Counted from the stretch's first letter, positions 7,284 through 14,441 are shown. The stretch: DNA of 21,228 nucleotides from an uncultured Dialister sp. (GCF_900541605.1 NZ_UQKJ01000024.1:1-21228); one strand, 5' to 3'. Notes: generated by a model not told the origin, from the letters alone. Program-made: numbers and translations.

Positions 7284-7485
7284 CCCTCTAGGGATAGGAT
7301 AGTTTCAGTAATTCTAGAGATATTGAAAAATACTGTTTATTATGTTTAAACCAGCCATAGGTGAATTAATTCAAACAAGTGCTCAAACATTGGCTGTATG
7401 CAGTGGTATAAATCAACCAACAGGTTTTATGAGGCTGCAGTCAATTTCTGCATTTCAGAATTTCCTGTATTTGTGTAAATTGGAA
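7284..7485. other. AT-rich intergenic stretch without a recognisable gene
   Basis: About 200 bases between the TRAP terminator and the rpsU promoter, visibly richer in A/T than the surrounding coding DNA. A 54-codon frame (7342-7506) is open but has no Shine-Dalgarno, no recognisable product, and ends inside the rpsU promoter, so it is not called. No terminator or known RNA structure was recognised. It carries none of the intergenic repeats. Confidence 0.5.
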
Positions 7486-7514
7486 TTGACAGATAGGAAG
7501 TTGTAATTTATAAT
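7486..7514 (+). promoter_or_regulatory. Consensus promoter of rpsU-yqeY
   Basis: TTGACA at 7486-7491 and TATAAT at 7509-7514 with a 17-base spacer, a perfect sigma-70/SigA-type consensus. The transcript should start near 7521, giving a leader of about 46 bases. Confidence 0.92.
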
Positions 7515-7566
7515 TTAAGAGTGTGCAATAGCACCCCATCAGTCTTATTGGGAGGGAGGGATAAAG

Positions 7567-7743
7567 ATGTCTGAGATCAAAGTTCAAAAGGGCGAATCTC
7601 TTGATAGTGCTCTTCGCAGATTTAAACGTTCCTGCCAAAAAGCCGGGGTTCTTTCTGAAGTAAGAAAACGTGAACATTATGAAAAGCCCAGCGTTAGACG
7701 TAAACTGAAATCTGAAGCCGCAAGAAAACGTAAGTATAAGTAA
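7567..7743 (+). CDS. rpsU: 30S ribosomal protein S21
   Basis: Small-subunit ribosomal protein S21, located near the anti-Shine-Dalgarno end of 16S rRNA. It has 58 residues, the usual family size. It begins MSEIKVQKGESLDSALRRFK, the S21 hallmark, continues RSCQKAGVLSEVRKREHYEKPS, and ends in a basic tail RRKLKSEAARKRKYK. The ATG is preceded by a repeated GGAGGGAGGG Shine-Dalgarno 6-10 bases upstream. It sits behind a perfect consensus promoter and 24 bases before yqeY, the classic rpsU-yqeY pairing in Firmicutes. Confidence 0.97.
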   Translation: MSEIKVQKGESLDSALRRFKRSCQKAGVLSEVRKREHYEKPSVRRKLKSEAARKRKYK

Positions 7744-7767
7744 TAACAGGTTGTAAGGTGATTAGTT

Positions 7768-8217
7768 TTGTCAATTAAAGAACAGCTTATGGCTGACATG
7801 AAGACAGCCATGAAGGCGAGAGAAGAAGGCAAGCTTGCTTTGAACACGATCCGCATGGCCCGTGCTCATATCAGGCAGGCTGAAATCGACGACGGACACG
7901 CGGACTTCAATGATGATCAGGTTCTTGCCGTTCTCCGGAAAGAAGTGAAGCAGAGGAAAGAAACTCTTGCTGAAATCAAAGATTCCGGAAGAGAAGACCT
8001 GGTAGAGCAGACCAAAGCGGAAATCGAAGTACTGGAAAAGTACCTGCCGGCAGAAATGTCCGCAGACGAAGTAGAGAAGGCTGTAAAAGCCATTATCGAC
8101 GCTATGGATCCTGGGCAGAGAAATATGGGTTCTGTGATGAAAGCTGTCATGGCGAAGCTGAAAGGCAAGGCAGACGGAAAGATGGTCAACCAGATCGTCA
8201 GGAAACTGCTTGCTTGA
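7768..8217 (+). CDS. yqeY: GatB/YqeY domain-containing protein
   Basis: A 149-residue protein of the YqeY family, similar to the C-terminal tRNA-binding tail domain of GatB in the Asp/Glu-tRNA amidotransferase. Its own cellular role is not settled. Family features are MSIKEQLMADMKTAMKARE at the start, LNTIRMARAHIRQAEID near 25, LEKYLPAEMS near 87, and the C-terminal MGSVMKAVMAKLKGKADG followed by VNQIVRKLL. The start is a TTG, chosen because AAGGTG lies 7 bases upstream and the protein then begins exactly where the family does. It is co-transcribed with rpsU. No terminator lies directly after its stop; the first one is at 8288, beyond the glnA copy 1 promoter. Confidence 0.95.
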   Translation: MSIKEQLMADMKTAMKAREEGKLALNTIRMARAHIRQAEIDDGHADFNDDQVLAVLRKEVKQRKETLAEIKDSGREDLVEQTKAEIEVLEKYLPAEMSADEVEKAVKAIIDAMDPGQRNMGSVMKAVMAKLKGKADGKMVNQIVRKLLA

Positions 8218-8227
8218 GCTTGAAAGC

Positions 8228-8257
8228 TTGACAAAAGTAAGACACGTGGTGTATCCT
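8228..8257 (+). promoter_or_regulatory. Promoter of glnA copy 1
   Basis: A perfect -35 TTGACA at 8228-8233 and a -10-like TATCCT at 8252-8257 with an 18-base spacer, 11 bases after the yqeY stop. Transcription would start near 8264, only about 24 bases before a terminator hairpin. Confidence 0.6.
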
Positions 8258-8287
8258 TATTACATAAGTTCATATGCTGCGTCAAAG

Positions 8288-8323
8288 ATGACTCATTCCT
8301 ATGGGAATGGGTCATTTTCTTTT
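8288..8323 (+). terminator. Terminator hairpin in the leader of glnA copy 1
   Basis: A 12-bp stem, ATGACTCATTCC (8288-8299) with GGAATGGGTCAT (8304-8315, one G-T pair), a TATG loop and a TTTTCTTTT tract. It lies downstream of the 8228 promoter and 65 bases before the glnA start. It could end rpsU-yqeY transcripts, attenuate glnA, or both. A closely related hairpin precedes the second copy at 10312. Confidence 0.85.
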
Positions 8324-8387
8324 GAAACAGATAGGAATTTATAAATGTAAAAATGGTGAAACAAAGTAAGTCTATAGGAGGACTCAA

Positions 8388-10280
8388 ATGGACAAAGAAC
8401 TGTTGTACTGCATTCCCGCTGGCCAGTATGGTAAGGAAGGGGTACTTTCCCTGCTCGCCCAGCATCCGGAGATTCGGTTTGTGTCTCTGGTAGGCATCGA
8501 CCTGGCAGGCAATGACACGGATGAAAAGATTCCCATCGAGATTTTTATGAAGGACTATGAAGATTTCTTCGCCGGTAAAGCGGTCCAGACCGATGGTTCT
8601 TCCGTGGTGTTCATGAATATTGCAACTCTGAATGATGCTCGGGTCGACATGGTGGCTGACAGTTCCGTCAACTGGTATGTGGACTATAACGACGAAAATA
8701 TAGAGGATAATGGAAAGCCTGTGGGAACGCTCCGCATTCCATGCTTCCTCATTCACAACGGGAAGTTTATCGATTCCCGGTCTATCCTGAAAAACTCCTG
8801 CGAATACGTGGCAGGGGAACTGAAGAAACTTCTGCTGGATGCCCAGGTGAAGGATATGGAAAATTTCCCCTTCTCCGAGATCCAGGATATCGTATTTACC
8901 ACCGGCACGGAGCTGGAATTCTGGGTAAAGACTCCCAGTGAAAAGGAAACGGTACAGCACCTTTCCATTTCCCAGCGCCTCCAGGAACAGTACTGGCAGC
9001 GGATGCGGGGTAATGTCCGTACCGCTATGGAACAGACCATTGAAGAACTGGATGCCCGTGGACTCCATGTGGAAATGGGTCATAAAGAAGTGGGAGGCAT
9101 TAAGCCCAAGGTGGACGATGCCGGCCATATCTTTGATGTCTGTGAACAGCTGGAACTGGATTGGCTCTTCTCCACAAATCCTCTCCAGGCAGCGGACAAT
9201 GAACTGGAAGCCAGAATCGTTGTAAGAGAAGTATTCCGCAGAAATGGACTGGATGTATCCTTCCGGGCAAAACCGATTATCGGCGTAGCCGGAAGCGGTG
9301 AGCATACCCATGTGGGCATCGCAGCACTCCTGAAAAACGGGAAGACCATCAATCTCCTGGCTCCGGAAGATATGAAGGCCGATTTCCTTTCCACCATCGG
9401 TTACGGCTTCATTATGGGCATCCTGAATAACTATGAAGCCACCAATCCTTTCGTTTCTTCTACCACCGATGCCTTCAACCGCCTGAAACCGGGCTTTGAA
9501 GCGCCGGTGTGCATCGTAACTTCCCTGGGTCATACGCCGGAAGTTCCTTCCAGAAACCGTTCCATTCTCATGGGACTGATTCGGGATATCGGAAATCCGA
9601 AGGCCACCCGTTTCGAACTCCGGGCACCGAATCCTTTTACCAATACGTACCTCGCTGTTTCCTGCCTTTACCTCACCGCACTGGATGGCATCGAATATGC
9701 GCTGAAATCCAATAAATCTGCCGCAGAACTTCTGGCAGAACTGTCGAAGAAACCGGGCGAAGATTCGGATTACCTGGAAAAAGGCAGAGCTTACCGGTGT
9801 GAAGAAAATGTCTTTGAAGCATTCACCGATGAGGAAAGGGATGCGGCATTCGGCAAACCGCCGGCAACGGTTTGGGAAAATGTGAAAATTATGAAAGCCA
9901 ACCCGGACAAGGTGAAAGTCATTACCAAGGGTGGCATTCTTTCCGAACAGATTGTGGACTCCTTCCTGGCATCCATCGTATACCGTTGGAAAAATGAGCT
10001 CATTGACCGGATCATTCCGGGCACGGAAGCAGCCGTAAGGGGCTATAAAAAACTGGATAATGATGATAAGATTGATGAAAGACGCTGGAAAGCCATTAAG
10101 GCGAAGCGCATCGAACTGGCCAAGGATACGGATGATGAAAAATGCATCTGCACCAGGCTGAAAGAAGCGCTGGAAACCGGTGATTATGATACGGCGTCGG
10201 ACCTGCAGCTGGAAATGACAAAGAAGGCACAGGCCCTGGAAAAGGAATATCATGTGTATGCACTGAATATTCTGGACTGA
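8388..10280 (+). CDS. glnA: Glutamine synthetase, long (~630-residue) type, copy 1
   Basis: Predicted ATP-dependent ligase making glutamine from glutamate and ammonia; activity is inferred. It has 630 residues, against 440-470 for ordinary GSI and over 700 for GSIII. The GS core is readable: beta-grasp TDGSSV (68-73); metal-ligand GTELEF (E175, E177); HKEV (E234); then, after an extra ~16-residue stretch, CEQLELDW (E256), which I align with the GQ.E half of the same signature; GSGEHTH (302-308); GFEAPV (E371); NRS (390-392); and RFELR (408-412). ENVFEAF (473-479) aligns with the GSI adenylylation loop, but Tyr is Phe. The last ~100 residues are a charged helical extension. AGGAGG precedes the ATG by 7 bases. 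It is roughly 80% identical to the next gene. Confidence 0.88.
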   Translation: MDKELLYCIPAGQYGKEGVLSLLAQHPEIRFVSLVGIDLAGNDTDEKIPIEIFMKDYEDFFAGKAVQTDGSSVVFMNIATLNDARVDMVADSSVNWYVDYNDENIEDNGKPVGTLRIPCFLIHNGKFIDSRSILKNSCEYVAGELKKLLLDAQVKDMENFPFSEIQDIVFTTGTELEFWVKTPSEKETVQHLSISQRLQEQYWQRMRGNVRTAMEQTIEELDARGLHVEMGHKEVGGIKPKVDDAGHIFDVCEQLELDWLFSTNPLQAADNELEARIVVREVFRRNGLDVSFRAKPIIGVAGSGEHTHVGIAALLKNGKTINLLAPEDMKADFLSTIGYGFIMGILNNYEATNPFVSSTTDAFNRLKPGFEAPVCIVTSLGHTPEVPSRNRSILMGLIRDIGNPKATRFELRAPNPFTNTYLAVSCLYLTALDGIEYALKSNKSAAELLAELSKKPGEDSDYLEKGRAYRCEENVFEAFTDEERDAAFGKPPATVWENVKIMKANPDKVKVITKGGILSEQIVDSFLASIVYRWKNELIDRIIPGTEAAVRGYKKLDNDDKIDERRWKAIKAKRIELAKDTDDEKCICTRLKEALETGDYDTASDLQLEMTKKAQALEKEYHVYALNILD

Positions 10281-10311
10281 AATTGATCTTTAACTGAACA
10301 TCAGGCCAATG

Positions 10312-10350
10312 ATGACCCATTCTTATAAAAAGGATGGGTCATTTTCTATT
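10312..10350 (+). terminator. Terminator between the two glutamine synthetase genes
   Basis: The stem ATGACCCAT (10312-10320) pairs with ATGGGTCAT (10334-10342) and has a larger AT-rich loop. It is followed by TTTTCTATTT. The outer stem and tail are nearly the same as in the 8288 hairpin, which suggests the leader was copied along with the gene. Confidence 0.85.
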
Positions 10351-10378
10351 TATCAGAAAAGACGCAGGAGGCGTGAAT

Positions 10379-10438
10379 ATGGGTATATGGAAAGAGCAGT
10401 ACCGCTATTCCATCCTGGGATTCCCGGAAGGGGAATAG
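10379..10438 (+). CDS. Possible 19-codon leader ORF upstream of glnA copy 2
   Basis: ATG at 10379 is preceded by a perfect AGGAGG (10366-10371 region) and followed by 19 sense codons and TAG. The peptide begins MGIWKEQYRY and ends GFPEGE. It has no run of one amino acid that would mark classical attenuation. It may be a leader peptide, a gene relic, or chance. It lies in the ~195-base gap between the terminator and the second GS gene, which copy 1 does not have. Confidence 0.3.
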   Translation: MGIWKEQYRYSILGFPEGE

Positions 10439-10542
10439 GCGAGGAAATCGGCATCGGCTGATTTTCCAAACCATCCTAATGGGGGACAGTTTCCCGGATT
10501 TCTATACATGGTAAAAATATTTCATTTTAGGAGGAATTCAAC

Positions 10543-12438
10543 ATGAACAAGGACTTACTGTATTACATTCCAACCGGTGAATTTGGCAAAGAAGGAGTAC
10601 TTTCCCTTCTGAAGACCCATCCGGAAATTCGTTTCGTATCCCTGGTAGGCATCGACCTGGCCGGCAACGATACCGATGAAAAAGTGCCGATTGAGCTGTT
10701 CCTGAAAAACTACGATGATTTCTTTGCCGGCACCGCTGTGCAGACCGATGGTTCTTCCGTTGTTCTCATGAACATCGCTACCCTGAATGATGCCCGGGTT
10801 GATATGGTGGCTGATCCCAGCGTAAACTGGTATATCGACTACAATGAAGACAACATCTATGACAATGGCCGCCCCGTAGGAACCCTGCGTATTCCCTGCT
10901 TCCTGCTGCACAATGGCAAATTCATTGATTCCCGTTCCATTCTGAAAGATTCCTGCGCTTACGTAGCAGGTAAACTGAAGGGCCTCCTGGCCGGCGGCAA
11001 GACTGTAAAAGGCATGGAAGATGTACCTTTTGACGACATTGCGGATATCGGATTTACCATCGGCACGGAACTGGAATTCTGGGTCAAGACGCCGAGTGAA
11101 ACAGAAACGGTACAGCATCTTTCCATTTCCCAGAGACTCCAGGAACAGTACTGGCAGAGAATGCGGGGCAACGTACGGACCGCCATGGAAGAGGCCATTG
11201 AAGAACTCGATGCCCGGGGCATGAGTGTAGAAATGGGCCATAAAGAAGTAGGGGGCATCAAACCGAAGGTGGACGATGCCGGCCATACGGTAGATGTCTG
11301 CGAACAGCTGGAACTGGACTGGAGATTCTCCATGAATCCGCTCCAGGCCTGCGATAATGAACTGGAAGCCCGCATCATTATCCGTGAAGTATTCAGAAAA
11401 TACGGCCTCGACGTTTCCTTCCAGGCAAAACCGATTATCGGTGTAGCCGGCAGCGGCGAACATACCCATGTAGGCATCTGCGCTACCCTGAAGAACGGCA
11501 AGACCATCAATCTCCTGGCTCCTACGGACATGAAGGCTGATTTCCTCTCCACCATCGGCTATGGCTTCATCATGGGCATCCTGAAAAATTACGAAGCAAC
11601 GAACCCCTTCGTATCTTCCACCACCGATGCCTTCAACCGCCTGAAACCGGGCTTTGAAGCACCGGTCTGCATCGTAACCTCCCTGGGCCACAATCCGGCA
11701 GTTCCGTCCCGTAACAGAACCATCCTCATCGGTCTTGTCAGGGATATCGATAACCCGAAGGCTACCCGTTTCGAACTCCGGGCACCGAACCCCTTCACCA
11801 ATACTTACCTCGCTGCTTCCTGCCTGTTCCTGTCCTCCCTGGACGGCATTACCTACGCCGTAACCTCCGGCAAGACACCGGCAGATCTCCTGGCTGAGCT
11901 CTCCAAGAAACCGGGAGACAAAGCTGATTATCTGGAAGCCGGAAGAGCTTACCGCTGCGAAGACAACGTATTCGAAGACTTCACCCAGGAAGAACGGGAC
12001 GCTGCTTTCGGTAAACCGCCGGCAACGGTTTGGGAAAATGTGAAGACCATGAAGGCAAATCCGGACAAGGTGGCTGTCATCGAGGCCGGCGGCAGCCTGA
12101 ATGCCACCATCGTAGATTCCTTCGTCGCTTCCATCGTTTACCGCTGGAAGAATGAACTCATCGACCGCATCATTCCGGCTACCGAAGCACTGGTGAAAGG
12201 CTTCAAGAAACTGGACAGCGAAGATGACCTGGATGAAGAACGGTGGGATATTATCCGCGAAAAGAAATTCGAACTGATCAAAGATACAAAGAGTGGCAAG
12301 TGCCTCTGCTCCAAACTGAAAGCAGCTCTGGAAGCCGATGACTATGATACCGCTTCTGACCTGCAGATTGAAATCTCCAAGAAGTCTGAAGCCCTGGAAA
12401 AAGAATACAATGAATATGCACTGAATATTGTCGGCTGA
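10543..12438 (+). CDS. glnA: Glutamine synthetase, long (~630-residue) type, copy 2
   Basis: Tandem paralogue of the preceding gene, 631 residues. By eye the first 150 residues differ at about 26 positions. The same GS core motifs are present: TDGSSV, GTELEFWV, HKEVGG, then the shared insertion and CEQLELDW, GSGEHTHVG, NRLKPGFEAPV, NRTI, RFELRAPNP and DNVFEDF (Phe at the likely adenylylation position). The C-terminal helical extension is also kept. All readable active-site residues are conserved, so neither copy looks like a pseudogene. AGGAGG lies 8 bases before the ATG. Codon choice looks more uniform than in copy 1, which would fit higher expression (visual impression only). A terminator lies upstream, so it probably has its own promoter, which I could not place convincingly; read-through is the alternative. 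Confidence 0.88.
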   Translation: MNKDLLYYIPTGEFGKEGVLSLLKTHPEIRFVSLVGIDLAGNDTDEKVPIELFLKNYDDFFAGTAVQTDGSSVVLMNIATLNDARVDMVADPSVNWYIDYNEDNIYDNGRPVGTLRIPCFLLHNGKFIDSRSILKDSCAYVAGKLKGLLAGGKTVKGMEDVPFDDIADIGFTIGTELEFWVKTPSETETVQHLSISQRLQEQYWQRMRGNVRTAMEEAIEELDARGMSVEMGHKEVGGIKPKVDDAGHTVDVCEQLELDWRFSMNPLQACDNELEARIIIREVFRKYGLDVSFQAKPIIGVAGSGEHTHVGICATLKNGKTINLLAPTDMKADFLSTIGYGFIMGILKNYEATNPFVSSTTDAFNRLKPGFEAPVCIVTSLGHNPAVPSRNRTILIGLVRDIDNPKATRFELRAPNPFTNTYLAASCLFLSSLDGITYAVTSGKTPADLLAELSKKPGDKADYLEAGRAYRCEDNVFEDFTQEERDAAFGKPPATVWENVKTMKANPDKVAVIEAGGSLNATIVDSFVASIVYRWKNELIDRIIPATEALVKGFKKLDSEDDLDEERWDIIREKKFELIKDTKSGKCLCSKLKAALEADDYDTASDLQIEISKKSEALEKEYNEYALNIVG

Positions 12439-12448
12439 CCGGCCCAAT

Positions 12449-12478
12449 AAAAAATCCCGCTGCGGCGGGATTTTTTAT
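12449..12478 (+). terminator. Terminator of glnA copy 2
   Basis: The stem AATCCCGC (12453-12460) pairs with GCGGGATT (12465-12472) around a TGCG loop. It has AATAAAA before and TTTTTTATT after, so it can act in both directions. It begins about 10 bases after the stop codon. Confidence 0.94.
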
Positions 12479-12506
12479 TGGAGGAATAAGGAAAAGCACT
12501 GCGATA

Positions 12507-12659
12507 TTTCAGTTTGTCGAGCTGTTAGGGCGATGCTTACGGATAGAGTCATTCGTGCGGGGGCTTCTAGCTCCTGGCAGCTAGCCGCTAGAAGCTAGCT
12601 GCCCCGTGCGAGTGACTCTATACGCCAGCGCCGAATACCAACAGCTCGACAAACCGCAA
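12507..12659. repeat. Palindromic intergenic repeat, copy 3 (complete)
   Basis: The left tip CAGTTTGTCGAGCTG is at 12510-12524 and the inverted right tip CAGCTCGACAAACC at 12642-12655. GATAGAGTCATTCGTGCGGGG and its inverted partner lie inside. The centre is a further perfect inverted repeat, GGCAGCTAGC (12576-12585) with GCTAGCTGCC (12594-12603), so the whole element can fold into one long hairpin. It lies between the glnA terminator and the pepT promoter. Confidence 0.9.
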
Positions 12660-12735
12660 TTTGAAGTAATGGTATGAAATTTATAGAATGCTGTGTCCTG
12701 CACATAGCATTCTCCAGCCACGGATACAGTCCCTT

Positions 12736-12764
12736 TTGCAAGAACATGGCTTTTGGTATATGAT
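12736..12764 (+). promoter_or_regulatory. Promoter of pepT
   Basis: TTGCAA (12736-12741) and TATGAT (12759-12764) with a 17-base spacer. Both are one or two changes from consensus. Transcription would begin near 12771, which excludes the TTG at 12753 as a start codon for this transcript. Confidence 0.7.
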
Positions 12765-12821
12765 GGTCACATGAATAGGGGAGTCATCGTATCTGATAGA
12801 CTCCGGAAAGAAGATGATCTT

Positions 12822-14072
12822 TTGAAATTAGATAGAGACAGACTGGTCCATAGGTTCATGGATTATATTTCCTATAACACCCAGTCCGATGAAGAAAATG
12901 ACCAGGTCTATCCCAGTACGCCAGGACAGATGGTGCTGGCCAAACACCTGAAGGAGGAGCTGGAAGGGCTGGGCCTTTCAGAAGTGACACTGGATGAAAA
13001 TGGCTATGTCATGGCCACTCTCCCGGCCAATGGGGAAGAGGGGAGGGTCGTGGGATTTATTTCCCACATGGATACGAGCCCCGATGCTCCAGGCGGTCCC
13101 ATGCATGCGCGAATTGTAGAAAATTACGACGGAAAAGATATCCCTTTAAACGAAGAACGGAAGATTGTCCTTTCAGTAAAAGATTTTCCGGAAATTGCGA
13201 AATACCGGGGACAGGATATTATGGTCACCGATGGTACCACGCTCCTTGGATCCGATGACAAGGCAGGGGTGACGGCCATTGTGAGTGCCATGGAGTACCT
13301 GCTGCAGCATCCGGAAGTGAAGCATGGTAAAATCCGCATCGCCTTTACGCCGGATGAAGAAACGGGACGCAGCCCTTTGAAATTTGATGTGAAGGCCTTC
13401 GGTGCTGATTTCGCTTATACCGTGGATGGTGGAGAATTGGGAGGACTGGAATATGAAAATTTCAATGCCGCCAATCCGGTAGTCACCATCCGTGGACGGA
13501 GCGTCCATACCGGTGATGCCAAGGGAAAAATGGTGAATGCCATTTCCATTGCTTCTGAATGGCAGGAAATGCTGCCGGAGGGAGAAAAACCGGAATATAC
13601 GGAAGGCAGGGAAGGATTCTTCCACGTCTATAAAATCAGCGGCACCGTGGAAAAGTGTACCCTGGACATGCTGGTGAGGGACCATGATTCTGAGAAGTTC
13701 CGGAAAAGAAAAGTCTATCTCCAGGACATGGCGGATTTTCTGAATCGAAAATATGGGAAAGGTACGGTGTCCCTGGAACTGAATGATGTGTATTTCAATA
13801 TGATGGACATCATAGAAAAGGGACATATGGATATCGTGGAACTGGCCAGACAGGCCATGAAGGATGTGGGAGTGAAGCCGGTGGAGCTTCCTATCCGCGG
13901 TGGTACAGACGGAGCCCAGCTTTCCTTCAAAGGGCTTCCGTGCCCGAATATTTTCACCGGCGGTGCCAATTTCCATAGCCGTTTTGAGTATCTCCCCCTG
14001 GATTCCATGGGAAAGGCCTGTGAAACGGTGATAGAAATCGCCTGCCGGGCCTGGAAGATAGGGAAGAAGTAA
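12822..14072 (+). CDS. pepT: Peptidase T (tripeptide aminopeptidase, M20 family)
   Basis: Cytoplasmic zinc aminopeptidase that removes the N-terminal residue from tripeptides. The di-metal M20 ligands are visible: SHMDTSPD, GTTLLGSDDKAG, PDEETG (catalytic and metal Glu), YTVDGGELG, and the late His in GGANFHSRFEYLP. The frame is open from 12753 (439 codons), but that TTG lies in the promoter. An ATG at 12771 would be essentially leaderless. The TTG at 12822, with GGAAAG about 11 bases upstream, gives MKLDRDRLVHRFMDYISYNTQ, which starts where known PepT proteins do (416 residues). I chose it with moderate confidence. The gene is monocistronic. Repeat copy 4 begins 3 bases after the stop, and no ordinary terminator is seen. 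Confidence 0.93.
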   Translation: MKLDRDRLVHRFMDYISYNTQSDEENDQVYPSTPGQMVLAKHLKEELEGLGLSEVTLDENGYVMATLPANGEEGRVVGFISHMDTSPDAPGGPMHARIVENYDGKDIPLNEERKIVLSVKDFPEIAKYRGQDIMVTDGTTLLGSDDKAGVTAIVSAMEYLLQHPEVKHGKIRIAFTPDEETGRSPLKFDVKAFGADFAYTVDGGELGGLEYENFNAANPVVTIRGRSVHTGDAKGKMVNAISIASEWQEMLPEGEKPEYTEGREGFFHVYKISGTVEKCTLDMLVRDHDSEKFRKRKVYLQDMADFLNRKYGKGTVSLELNDVYFNMMDIIEKGHMDIVELARQAMKDVGVKPVELPIRGGTDGAQLSFKGLPCPNIFTGGANFHSRFEYLPLDSMGKACETVIEIACRAWKIGKK

Positions 14073-14074
14073 AT

Positions 14075-14312
14075 AATATTTCAGTTTGTCGAGTTGTTGG
14101 ACGGCGTTGATGGATAGAGTCATTCGTGCGGGGGCTTCTAGCGATTAGCTCCTGGCTTCTAGGAAAGCTGGCCAGCCTACGGCACGAATGACTGACGGAA
14201 ATATCGGGTGGGTAGCGCCGCAGGCGAATCAGCCTTCCTAGTAGCTAGAAGCTCCATGCGAATGACTCTACCCATCAGCGCCGAACACAGCAGCTCGACA
14301 AACTGCAATATT
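14075..14312. repeat. Palindromic intergenic repeat, copy 4 (complete, enlarged)
   Basis: The tips CAGTTTGTCGAG (from 14082) and CTCGACAAACTG (ending about 14305) are inverted, and each is flanked outside by AATATT (14075-14080 and 14307-14312). The interior is about 100 bases longer than in copies 2 and 3. It contains an extra CACGAATGACTGACGG segment and a GGTAGCGCCGCAGGCGAA block, as if a second element had been inserted or two copies had recombined. It starts 3 bases after pepT and may serve as its terminator. Confidence 0.88.
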
Positions 14313-14336
14313 TCCTCTTGTCATATGTTCCACTCC

Positions 14337-14365
14337 TTGACAGAAAAATGGGCGGTTCGTATAAT
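14337..14365 (+). promoter_or_regulatory. Perfect consensus promoter of the anion permease
   Basis: TTGACA at 14337-14342 and TATAAT at 14360-14365, 17-base spacer. The predicted start is near 14372. It begins about 25 bases outside repeat copy 4. Confidence 0.93.
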
Positions 14366-14403
14366 ATATACAAACATATTAATATTTATGTTTATGCACT
14401 GTG

Positions 14404-14441
14404 GCACATTTCTTTCCCCCGGGAAAGGAGTGTGCTTTTTT
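14404..14441 (+). terminator. Leader terminator before the anion permease
   Basis: The stem GCACA (14404-14408) with TGTGC (14431-14435), continued by CTTTCC (14412-14417) with GGAAAG (14422-14427), is followed by TTTTTT. It lies between the consensus promoter and the gene, 22 bases before the ATG. An AU-rich hairpin, AAACATA (14372-14378) with TATGTTT (14387-14393), precedes it at the transcript's 5' end. This layout suggests conditional termination or a short stable RNA. Confidence 0.8.

Noticed and set aside
7342..7506. 54-codon open frame in the gap before rpsU
   Set aside because: No ribosome binding site, no recognisable product, and it ends inside the rpsU promoter.
7521..7566. Autoregulatory hairpin hiding the rpsU Shine-Dalgarno
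   Set aside because: Only four base pairs (CCCA with TGGG) can form, too weak to support a call.
9075..9130. Apparent loss of a metal-ligand Glu in the glutamine synthetases (EVGGIKPKV instead of EV..GQ.E)
   Set aside because: On re-reading, EQLELDW about 16 residues later matches the missing half (compare GQHEIDF), so the better reading is an insertion, not a lost ligand.
7917..10253. Very long open frame (778 codons) on the minus strand across yqeY and glnA copy 1
   Set aside because: It lies fully opposite two well-supported genes, crosses their promoter and terminator, and its translation resembles no family. Such frames arise from codon bias; similar ones lie opposite glnA copy 2 and dnaK.
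12507..14312. CRISPR array or integron-like cassette array
   Set aside because: The repeats are long palindromes of variable size separated by whole genes, with no regular spacers, cas genes or integrase.
14372..14441. T-box or known riboswitch in the permease leader
   Set aside because: The leader is too short and lacks the T-box sequence or any riboswitch core I can recognise; only the hairpins are supported.
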